Below, piece by piece: positions 1 through 6,513 of a DNA stretch of 10,969 bases. The position numbers and the translations under genes are program-made. The stretch is from Nitrospinaceae bacterium. Its GTDB lineage: Bacteria; Nitrospinota; Nitrospinia; Nitrospinales; VA-1. Where the stretch lies: contig JAJDBA010000232.1 in NCBI GenBank assembly GCA_029261675.1, positions 1-10,969 on the forward strand. Direction: 5' to 3'. Below the pieces are notes generated by a model. It did no database searches, was not told the DNA's origin, and saw nothing but the letters and a program-made list of their open reading frames with translations. Numbering within the stretch: the stretch's first letter is position 1; each line of letters opens with the position of its first letter.

Positions 1-38
1 TTAAGGGATATTGCTATCCGCCATCTGATTGCTTCTAT

Positions 39-69
39 TTGAAATAGAGGACGTTAAACCTCTTATACT
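39..69 (+). promoter_or_regulatory. possible sigma-70-like promoter for nth
   Basis: TTGAAA at 39-44 and TATACT at 64-69 resemble -35 and -10 boxes. The spacer is 19 bp, longer than the preferred 17, so the match is weak. It lies about 55 bp upstream of the nth start, a sensible distance. The rest of 1-127 shows no gene I can support. Confidence 0.25.
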
Positions 70-127
70 AGCAAAATCAATGCTTTTTTACTAATAGAAT
101 TGCCCAAATACACTAAAAAGAGGACAT

Positions 128-793
128 ATGGCGGGGAAAAAAGGCGATTTTAACATTGCAGAGGTAGTAAAGGAACTGAAAAAAGCTGTTAAAGGATTCC
201 GAACCCCAAGCGTCACGGTGATAGCGAAGAAAAACGACCCGTTCGCAGTTCTCATCAGTTGCATCATCAGCCTAAGAACACGAGATGAAGTTACCGAACC
301 TGCTTCGGCCCGGCTTTTTGCATTGGCAAAATCTCCCGCCGAATTAACGAAACTGTCCGTTTCAAAAATCGAAAAAGCGATTTACCCCGCCGCGTTTTTC
401 CGTAATAAAGCAAAATCGATGAAAGAGATGTGCAAAGTTCTTGTGGCTGAATATTCAGGGGAGGTTCCCGACAAGTTGGAAGAGTTGCTCAAGCTCAAAG
501 GGGTAGGGCGGAAGACGGCAAACCTGACCTTAACGTTGGGGCATAACAAACCCGGCATCTGTGTTGACATCCACGTTCACCGAATCTGTAACCGCTGGGG
601 TTATGTGAAAACCAATAACCCGGATGAAACCGAAATGGTGTTACGCGAAATTCTACCAAAACGATACTGGAAAGGGTTCAACGACCTGCTCGTTTCGTTC
701 GGACAAAACCTCTGCAAACCCGTCTCTCCGTTTTGCACTACTTGTTTGTTAGAAAATCGATGCCCGAAGTTAGGTGTTGATAAACACCGTTAG
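128..793 (+). CDS. nth: endonuclease III (DNA glycosylase / AP lyase)
   Basis: This base-excision-repair enzyme removes oxidised pyrimidines from DNA and nicks the abasic site by beta-elimination. The helix-hairpin-helix core is LLKLKGVGRKTAN (about 120-132). Catalytic Lys129 lies in GVGRKTA and Asp147 in VDIHVHR; their 18-residue spacing equals that of E. coli Lys120 and Asp138. Four cysteines (196, 203, 206, 212) form the C-X6-C-X2-C-X5-C [4Fe-4S] site at the C-terminus. The length of 221 aa is close to the usual 210-220. The segment ISLRTRDEVT (about 47-56) replaces the LSAQATD-type stretch of the E. coli enzyme, a variant seen in some bacterial and archaeal homologues. The ATG follows AAAGAGGA with a short spacer. 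The gene stands alone, with no close same-strand partner in the window. Confidence 0.96.
   Translation: MAGKKGDFNIAEVVKELKKAVKGFRTPSVTVIAKKNDPFAVLISCIISLRTRDEVTEPASARLFALAKSPAELTKLSVSKIEKAIYPAAFFRNKAKSMKEMCKVLVAEYSGEVPDKLEELLKLKGVGRKTANLTLTLGHNKPGICVDIHVHRICNRWGYVKTNNPDETEMVLREILPKRYWKGFNDLLVSFGQNLCKPVSPFCTTCLLENRCPKLGVDKHR
773..788 (+). terminator. small hairpin at the end of nth, possible weak terminator
   Basis: GGTGTT and AACACC form a perfect 6-bp stem around a 4-base loop (GATA), overlapping the last codons of nth. No clear T-run follows, so it is not a convincing intrinsic terminator. It may only stabilise the 3' end of the mRNA. Confidence 0.25.
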
Positions 794-868
794 GATGTAT
801 TTGGATCAGGCGGTCTCGCCACAGTTGTTTATCTCGTCCTGCGAATACGAATGGTTAAGCACAAGAGA

Positions 869-908
869 GTGGAAATTTAATGAATTACTACTCGTTTAAA
901 ATTTCCAC
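869..908. repeat. 10-bp inverted repeat with 20-base loop
   Basis: GTGGAAATTT at 869-878 is the exact reverse complement of AAATTTCCAC at 899-908. The repeat lies between the convergent nth and phosphoesterase genes. A candidate minus-strand small ORF ends in its loop (stop at 888-890). No T-run follows either arm, so a role as a bidirectional terminator or mRNA-end structure is possible but unproven. Confidence 0.5.
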
Positions 909-1037
909 ACTTCTAAGTTCAATTCCAGAAGGATGAATGCAATCAATAATTCCTAGTATTCGAATAGTGCTATTTTTAGCTAGTACTTTTATAATTGGGT
1001 ATTTTTCCGGGGCAATCCAAAAGGTGACATAGTACAT
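888..1037 (-). CDS. candidate small protein, 49 aa, unknown function
   Basis: An ATG at 1037 opens a 49-codon frame ending in TAG at 888-890. The product begins MYYVTFWIAPEKYPII and ends GIELRSVEILNE. It is mixed hydrophobic and charged, with alternating beta-like stretches and no obvious membrane segment or signal peptide. I do not recognise it. It starts 36 bases after the phosphoesterase stop on the same strand and in the same frame. The frame stays open back to that stop, so the ORF could also be a remnant of a longer reading frame. A strong Shine-Dalgarno-like AAAGGAG lies upstream, but about 14 bases from the ATG, which is long. A 31-codon ORF on the other strand (937-1032) covers the same bases, so at most one is likely real. 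I favour this one because its composition looks more like a folded protein. Confidence 0.3.
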   Translation of the reverse strand: MYYVTFWIAPEKYPIIKVLAKNSTIRILGIIDCIHPSGIELRSVEILNE

Positions 1038-1073
1038 TGGAAATCCACTTTCTCCTTTCAGTATGGTTAGATA

Positions 1074-2588
1074 TTAGAAGATTTTTTTTAGAAACCTCAT
1101 CAAGAGATGCCATAGGCCGTTATTTTTTTCTTCCAGAAGACGTTTCATTTCCTCCACCGCATGGTACATGACATAAGCCATAGAATTTTTATCTATCTGG
1201 TCAATATCAGCAGAAGTGAATGGTTTTGAATATTCTTCTGTGGATGGTAGCTCCAGTTCGGGTAACACTACATTTGGAGTGTAGCCATTGTTGACATCAA
1301 CCAATCCTTGAAACACCGGTGCGTTGTCATCCCTTGGCGTTAGTGAGCCTCCTAAATTAAAATGTTCGCGCAAACTGGCAATAATAGAAGTGTGATCGAA
1401 GACACTGGCCTTTCCTGGCTGGTCTCCCGGTCGCAATACCGATCCTGATTGAATATAGGGATTGATAAAAATAGCTGGCACTCGAGGACCATACATCGTG
1501 TAGTCAAAATTTGAAACTGGGGTGTCAAAGGGAGAAACCGCTGTTGGTGGTGTAACATGGTCGAATAAACCGCCATGCTCATCGTAGGTGACTATCAATA
1601 AAGTTTTTTTAAACAATTCCTCATTTGCTGTAAGCGCTTCATATACTTCCTTGAGTAACTGTTCACCGAAAATAATATCAATCGCCGGGTCATCACCAAT
1701 TGGTGTTTTGCTACCTGGATGATTGCTGTTGGGTTGATGCCTTTTAAGTGGATCTAGAGTTATATCTGTATAGCGGGGTTCAATAAAACTATAGGCAGGG
1801 AGGGTCCCATTTTCCACGTCAGAAAAGAAATCAGGAAACAAATCGCTATGTAATTTAAACACGTTACCGTCATCAAAGGAAAACCAACTCCAATTTTTAT
1901 ATACATAGTTCACGACACTGGAAATGGGCCATTCGCCGTCATAATAAACCTTCCAGTTGATTTGATCGGAACCTTTGATTCTATCAAATTTTTCAAAAAT
2001 AGAGGGTAATGGCAATTGGCCTATCATCAATGGGTAATCCGGGTACTCCGTATTATTGAGATAAGCTTTATTTCCATTCCTGTCAGGTGTAGCACAATGC
2101 GTGAAAATTCGATTGGGCCAGGTTTGAACAGGACCAGAGCCATGATACTGATCGCTCACTGCATAGGCGCTTGCGAGAGCGCTGGTGATAGGAAGATATC
2201 CTTGAGGATGATGATCTCCTTTAGGATAGTGTGCATAAAATTGCATGATATTTTTAGCAATCTCAGGATTAGAATGTTTTGCGGTTGCATAGTTGTCTAC
2301 AAAACCTTGCATCTTCCCTACGCCCCCCTTATTGATTTGTGACATCATATCGTTGTGGTCTTCAAGAGGGTCAGGGGAGGGCATGGTACCTGCTCCAGTC
2401 CCTGGCTTGGCTTGAAAGGCAGGGATTATTTCTGACAAGGCAGTGTTTGGGTTGGACCAACCGGGGGGCACCCCTTCGAAGTGCGGACCGTAGGGTTTCA
2501 GTCCTCCTAAAACATTATCAAAAGAGCGATTCTCAAACATTAATACGATGACATGTTCAACTGGACCAAGAAGTTCTTTGTTTTCCAT
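1074..2588 (-). CDS. phosphoesterase family protein (phospholipase C / acid phosphatase AcpA type)
   Basis: The protein belongs to the alkaline-phosphatase-fold phosphoesterase family (PF04185), which includes non-haemolytic phospholipases C and Francisella AcpA and hydrolyses phosphomonoesters or phosphodiesters such as phospholipid head groups. Family motifs appear in order: VEHVIVLMFENRSFDN at about 10-25, with the metal-binding Glu19-Asn20 pair; GPVQTWPNR at 152-160, where Thr156 is the likely nucleophile by analogy with the GPTxPNR motif; TYDEHGGLFDH at 334-344, with Asp336-Glu337 as metal ligands; GPRVPAIFINPYI at 367-379; and FDHTSI at 397-402. The length of 504 aa is normal. Unlike many secreted relatives there is no Tat or Sec signal: an in-frame TAA five codons upstream fixes the ATG after AAGAGA. 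The last 25 residues form a basic amphipathic helix. The exact substrate cannot be told from sequence. It lies 256 bp downstream of the regulator gene on the same strand and is probably a separate unit. Confidence 0.88.
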   Translation of the reverse strand: MENKELLGPVEHVIVLMFENRSFDNVLGGLKPYGPHFEGVPPGWSNPNTALSEIIPAFQAKPGTGAGTMPSPDPLEDHNDMMSQINKGGVGKMQGFVDNYATAKHSNPEIAKNIMQFYAHYPKGDHHPQGYLPITSALASAYAVSDQYHGSGPVQTWPNRIFTHCATPDRNGNKAYLNNTEYPDYPLMIGQLPLPSIFEKFDRIKGSDQINWKVYYDGEWPISSVVNYVYKNWSWFSFDDGNVFKLHSDLFPDFFSDVENGTLPAYSFIEPRYTDITLDPLKRHQPNSNHPGSKTPIGDDPAIDIIFGEQLLKEVYEALTANEELFKKTLLIVTYDEHGGLFDHVTPPTAVSPFDTPVSNFDYTMYGPRVPAIFINPYIQSGSVLRPGDQPGKASVFDHTSIIASLREHFNLGGSLTPRDDNAPVFQGLVDVNNGYTPNVVLPELELPSTEEYSKPFTSADIDQIDKNSMAYVMYHAVEEMKRLLEEKNNGLWHLLMRFLKKIF

Positions 2589-2704
2589 AGAATCTCTTTC
2601 TTATTTGAATCAAAAACTCATTACAAAAGAGCAAAAGAATAAAAATATTGGATATGTGAAATTTTCCGCATATAGGAATATATCACATTGGGGAAGCATG
2701 TGAG

Positions 2705-2720
2705 GGTGATGAATTTCACC
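2705..2720. repeat. small inverted repeat upstream of the phosphoesterase gene
   Basis: GGTGA and TCACC form a 5-bp stem around a 6-base loop in the 256-bp gap 2589-2844. I see no convincing promoter or longer ORF in that gap. An operator or chance occurrence are equally possible. Confidence 0.2.
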
Positions 2721-2844
2721 GAAACAATAGGGGTGAACAAGCACAAGCGAATTTCTACTGTGGCTATATTGTAGGGGGGAGGCGGTTATTCCAAATTTGG
2801 CGATTATTTATTTATGAAAAAGTGTCGACAAGGTGTAGATAAAA

Positions 2845-3969
2845 TTATGGTAAGAAATCTTGAGTTTCTTGACCCGAAACTCTTCTCTCTCCATCTGGGA
2901 GCTCATCTTTCAATTTTAATATTTCTGGTAGAATTTGATGGAATACTTTCATAAGCTCAGGATCAAAACAGGCTCCTGTTACTCTATCCATTTCTTTCAC
3001 TGCATCTTCTACAGACCAAGCGGTTTTATAAGGTCTTTCTGAAGTAAGCGCATCAAAGCAATCGGCTATGGATACAATACGTGCTGGCAAGGGAATATTG
3101 GTTCCACTCAGTCCATTAGGGTACCCAGAACCATCCCATTTTTCATGATGGCATAGAGCGATAGTTTTTGCCATTTTGGTTAAAGTATGTGTTCCTCTGG
3201 ACAAAATCTGTGCCCCAATCGCCGAATGGGTTTTCATGACTTCCCATTCCTCTGCATTGAGTTTCCCCGGTTTAAGGAGGACGCGATCGGGAATCCCAAT
3301 TTTCCCAACATCATGCATGGGACTGGCATTCAGAATTAGATCGCATTCGTTTTTATCCAAGCCAAATCCTTGAGCAAGTTTTTCGGAAAAACGACTCATG
3401 CGTACAACATGCATTCCAGTATCATTATCGCGAAATTCTGCTGCCCGACCTAAGCGATATATGGTTTCCATCCTAGTTTCTTCAAGCTCTAGGGATCTTT
3501 CTTGAAGCTCTAGGGTTCTCTCATGAACCGCCTTTTCTAAATTTTGATTGTTTTGAAAAACCTGTTTATTTAAATATTTGATTTCCAACATATTTTTAAT
3601 TCGAAGTTTTACTTCAATGAGATCGAAAGGCTTGCTGAGAAAGTCCTGCGCCCCTGAATCAAGCGCTTTAATTCGTGAGGCCTGATCCGATTGAGCAGTG
3701 AGAATCATTATGGAAACGTATGAATCCTTTTCAATTGCTAAAAGCTGTTCCATTACTTGAAACCCATTTAAGTGAGGCATGTTCAAGTCCAATAACACAA
3801 GATCGGGCTTTGATTTTTTGTATAATCCTAGAACCTCTCTTGGGTCTGTGGTTGTTTCAATATTTTGATAGCCTACGCTTTTTAATAAGGATTCTAGCAG
3901 ACGAACGTTTTCACTTAAGTCATCCACAATTAATATTTTCGAGTCCCAAAAATCTTTTCCCGTTACCAT
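2845..3969 (-). CDS. response regulator with HD-GYP output (c-di-GMP phosphodiesterase)
   Basis: The N-terminal receiver domain (about 11-128) has the acidic pocket Asp16-Asp17, phospho-acceptor Asp61 in LLDLNMP, Thr91 and Lys113 in SKPFD. A coiled-coil signalling helix (about 132-168) links it to an RpfG-type HD-GYP domain (about 168-350). That domain keeps the metal-binding His219-Asp220 (SPMHDVGKIGIPD) and the signature HHEKWDGSGYP at 274-284, so it should be an active phosphodiesterase that breaks c-di-GMP to GMP in the cytoplasm. The ATG follows AAAGGA with a 6-base spacer. It is the last gene of the four-gene cluster, 61 bp after the hybrid kinase, which is its likely phosphodonor. A paralogue lies at 9273. 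Compared with that copy the linker has one extra heptad (ERSLELE or equivalent). The short C-terminal tail carries the GERRVS motif. Confidence 0.95.
   Translation of the reverse strand: MVTGKDFWDSKILIVDDLSENVRLLESLLKSVGYQNIETTTDPREVLGLYKKSKPDLVLLDLNMPHLNGFQVMEQLLAIEKDSYVSIMILTAQSDQASRIKALDSGAQDFLSKPFDLIEVKLRIKNMLEIKYLNKQVFQNNQNLEKAVHERTLELQERSLELEETRMETIYRLGRAAEFRDNDTGMHVVRMSRFSEKLAQGFGLDKNECDLILNASPMHDVGKIGIPDRVLLKPGKLNAEEWEVMKTHSAIGAQILSRGTHTLTKMAKTIALCHHEKWDGSGYPNGLSGTNIPLPARIVSIADCFDALTSERPYKTAWSVEDAVKEMDRVTGACFDPELMKVFHQILPEILKLKDELPDGERRVSGQETQDFLP
3481..3522 (-). repeat. 21-bp tandem duplication encoding one extra coiled-coil heptad
   Basis: Two adjacent 21-bp units (3481-3501 and 3502-3522) match at 18 of 21 positions and share the core AAGCTCTAGGG. 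They encode the repeated LELQERS / LELEETR heptads in the linker of the regulator. The paralogue at 9273 has only one such heptad (ERTKELHETR), so the duplication is specific to this copy. Confidence 0.85.
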
Positions 3970-4030
3970 TTTATTTCCTTTAGAAAAAATTTAAGTGTAG
4001 CGTTTTCAGATTAAATTATTTTTTTATAAT

Positions 4031-5953
4031 TTAGTTTATTGCTTTGTTGATAGAAATTAGAAAATTTTTCAAATCAATAGGCTTTGTGATGTAATCTTTA
4101 AAACCCATATTCAAAGCCTTTTTAATATTTTTATCCATAGCATCAGCGGTAACGGCAATAATAGGAATCTCTTGGGTCTCTTTAATTGACTTTAATTTTT
4201 TAAAGGCCGTTAGACCATCCATATCTGGCATATGAATGTCCATAAGAATTAAGTCTGGAAGTTGAGTTTTGGCTATTTCAATCCCATCCAATGCGTTAGA
4301 AGCGGGTATGAATTCTAAATTAGAAAAATGGGAAAGATACTTCTCCACAAGATTTAGATTGATCGGAATATCATCAATATAAAGAACTTTTTTAGTTTTA
4401 TCATGGTTTGAAAATGTTTCGTTGGAACTTGATAGCTTTTCGATCTGTTCAGGTGATGACGGGGAGGTATTGGAAATGGGGACTTCTATAAAAAAGAAGG
4501 AGCCTTCTCCGGGATTGCTTGTAAAACCAATCGTGCCATTCATCATTTCAATGAGTTTTTTGGATATGGTGAGACCTATACCCGTCCCTTCAATGCTTCC
4601 CCCTTCCAAACCTAAACGGTCAAAAGGTTTGAAAATGTTTTCGATTTTATCTTTTGGAATTCCATTACCTGTATCCTGTACTCCTAGTTGCAATTTTCCC
4701 GTTCCTAGCTGTTTGTATGATATGAAAACAGAGCCATTGGGTTTATTGTATTTAATAGCATTTGAAACCAAGTTTAAGACAACCTGTTTAAATCGGAGAG
4801 CATCTACTTCTAAAAAAATGCTGTTAGCTGGAATCTCCTCATACTTAAGAGTAATATCATTTTTGGAGGCCATGGGTTGCGTAATAGAAAGTACGTTGTC
4901 AACAATAAGTAACAAGTCGACTGCTTCGATGGATATACCCATATTGCCCGATTCTATTCTTGAAAGATCCAAAACTTCATTGATAAGTTCTAAAAGATGG
5001 CTTCCTGCAGATGCGATGCTATTCAGGTTTTTTTGTTGGTAATCCTTTAACGGGTTTGCTGAGTCCATTTGCAAAAGTTGGCTAAACCCTAAAATGGAGT
5101 TCATTGGAGTACGTAGCTCATGACTCATGTTGGCCAGAAATTCACTCTTGGCGTGGTTAGATTTTTGTGCTTCTTCTTTGGCTTGTCTGAACTCTATAGT
5201 TCGTTCTTCCACACGGTCCTCTAGTTCATCATGTGCTGTTTGTAACGCACTGTTTTTTTCTTCGATTTGAATCAACATGTCATTAAACCGTTCTACTAAA
5301 AATCCAATTTCGTCATCGGATTCTTTCTTGGCCCGGAGAGAGAAGTCTTTTGTGATGGAAACTCTATCAACCGTCTCAATAAGATTTAAAATGGGTTGAG
5401 ATACCCATTGCTCCAATCTTGAAGACATTAGATAAGCAACCAATATTGAAAGAAATAATACAGAAGTTAAGATGGCGCCATACTTCCATATTCGTGCTGT
5501 CATTTCTTTTAAATCAACCTGTAAATATATGACTCCAATTTTTCTTTTATCCAGAAAAATAGGTTGAACTAAATTCAAAAATCCTTCTTGGACAGAATCT
5601 CCCTCGGGAGGATGTCGATGGGGAATTTCTTGATTAAGCTTGTTCGTTCGAGCATAAGAAGAAAATATTTTGTTATCATTGGTATAAATTACTGCTTTTA
5701 AAATTCTATTGTCTGCTTCTAACCCCTTTAAAGTTTCATTTCCTGCTTCAGAATCATTAAACTCTAAAGGTGCCGTGCTATTTGCACCAATGATATTTGC
5801 AAGACTCACCATCTCACGTGTGAGAGTAGATTTAAATGAAGCCAATTCATAAATCACAAAAGCTGTGCAGGCCAGTATTAATGAAAGACCCGTGATCAAC
5901 ATTATGATCCTTCTTAACTTTTGTCGAATTGAAATGCTTTTAGATGGTTCCAC
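4031..5953 (-). CDS. hybrid sensor histidine kinase with CHASE8-like sensor, HAMP, HisKA, HATPase and receiver domains
   Basis: Membrane segments at about 14-36 and 158-176 bracket a periplasmic domain. Its pattern (NIIGANSTAPLEFND, then LKAVIYTNDNKIFSSYAR) fits the CHASE8 sensor of YfiN/TpbB-type proteins. A HAMP linker (about 177-230) and coiled coil (about 230-265) follow. The HisKA domain has phospho-accepting His278 in NMSHELRTPMN. The ATPase domain shows Asn398 (N box), DTGNGIP at 427-433, FKPFDRL and GTGIGL at 457-462. A C-terminal receiver (about 521-640) has Asp527-Asp528, phospho-acceptor Asp572 and Lys624. All key residues are present, so kinase and receiver should be active. The start is GTG: an in-frame TAA, which is the stop of the preceding gene, lies just upstream and no ATG precedes the first membrane segment. 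It begins 21 bp after the YfiR-like gene, suggesting that the periplasmic protein controls this kinase. No Hpt domain is present. Confidence 0.93.
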   Translation of the reverse strand: MEPSKSISIRQKLRRIIMLITGLSLILACTAFVIYELASFKSTLTREMVSLANIIGANSTAPLEFNDSEAGNETLKGLEADNRILKAVIYTNDNKIFSSYARTNKLNQEIPHRHPPEGDSVQEGFLNLVQPIFLDKRKIGVIYLQVDLKEMTARIWKYGAILTSVLFLSILVAYLMSSRLEQWVSQPILNLIETVDRVSITKDFSLRAKKESDDEIGFLVERFNDMLIQIEEKNSALQTAHDELEDRVEERTIEFRQAKEEAQKSNHAKSEFLANMSHELRTPMNSILGFSQLLQMDSANPLKDYQQKNLNSIASAGSHLLELINEVLDLSRIESGNMGISIEAVDLLLIVDNVLSITQPMASKNDITLKYEEIPANSIFLEVDALRFKQVVLNLVSNAIKYNKPNGSVFISYKQLGTGKLQLGVQDTGNGIPKDKIENIFKPFDRLGLEGGSIEGTGIGLTISKKLIEMMNGTIGFTSNPGEGSFFFIEVPISNTSPSSPEQIEKLSSSNETFSNHDKTKKVLYIDDIPINLNLVEKYLSHFSNLEFIPASNALDGIEIAKTQLPDLILMDIHMPDMDGLTAFKKLKSIKETQEIPIIAVTADAMDKNIKKALNMGFKDYITKPIDLKNFLISINKAIN

Positions 5954-5974
5954 TTTATTTTGCTCTAATTAAAA

Positions 5975-6502
5975 TTAATCGAAAATAAGATCTGCAAATC
6001 TCAATATTTTTGAGCTGACTCTCAATCCGGCTTCACGAGAAGTTTTTAAATTAACCTGTAGATGAACTTTTCCATCGGTTGTGATCAAGCCTATATTCCC
6101 CCCCAGATCACAAAATCCATCCATATCGCTTATTGTGAGAGTGTTTTTTCCTTTAATATATTTTAGAATTTCTTTTACTCTTTTATGGTTCATGCTATTG
6201 ATGAATAACACTCGAACCAATTTCAATTCTTCTATATTCGATGCAGTTATTACCTTTACTTGTTGACCGTCAATTTGCTGTCCTTCAATTTTTTGAAGAT
6301 AAGGTGTAATAGATCCACTGCCAATGACCCCGATGGTAATAGGGGCAGTTGCGGGGCTTCTCCATTCGACATATTTTATTAATCTGAATACGAATGCGGA
6401 TTTAACCTTGTATTCCAAATTTTCGGAAGAAGAGGCGTGCAGAGGCCAGGGAGTTAGAAAGGTGGTAAGCGCTAGAAGGATTATTGAAATTTTATTTTTC
6501 AT
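5975..6502 (-). CDS. YfiR-like periplasmic protein (DUF4154)
   Basis: An N-terminal signal peptide (about 1-23, likely cut after LHA) precedes a domain with the YfiR/DUF4154 hallmarks: KSAFVFRLIKYVEW near the start, VLFINSM at about 98-104, TLTISDMDGFCDLGGNIGLI at 121-140, and a C-terminal NLKTSREAGLRVSSKILRFA. In Pseudomonas, YfiR sits in the periplasm and represses the inner-membrane CHASE8 cyclase YfiN. Here the neighbour 21 bp downstream is a CHASE8-like hybrid kinase, the probable partner. The start lies 11 bp after the receptor stop, without a clear Shine-Dalgarno, so translational coupling is likely. Only one cysteine (Cys131) occurs in the mature protein, so the two disulfides reported for Pseudomonas YfiR cannot form. 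The length of 175 aa is typical. Confidence 0.9.
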   Translation of the reverse strand: MKNKISIILLALTTFLTPWPLHASSSENLEYKVKSAFVFRLIKYVEWRSPATAPITIGVIGSGSITPYLQKIEGQQIDGQQVKVITASNIEELKLVRVLFINSMNHKRVKEILKYIKGKNTLTISDMDGFCDLGGNIGLITTDGKVHLQVNLKTSREAGLRVSSKILRFADLIFD

Positions 6503-6513
6503 GCGGGGAATAC

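Noticed and set aside
1..30. Possible 3' end of a minus-strand gene (TTA at position 1)
   Set aside because: Only a seven-codon frame is visible at the window edge; nothing supports a gene.
937..1032. 31-codon plus-strand ORF with good ribosome binding site and one hydrophobic segment
   Set aside because: It overlaps a longer and more protein-like minus-strand frame and is too short to support alone; it is kept only as part of the antisense finding.
2702..2780. Possible 21-codon ORF beginning at the ATG near 2710 in the gap upstream of the phosphoesterase
   Set aside because: Very short, no recognisable product and no support beyond a weak AGGG upstream.
4422..5042. Long plus-strand open frame opposite the kinase gene
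   Set aside because: It is antisense to the conserved ATPase and receiver domains and has no domain features of its own.
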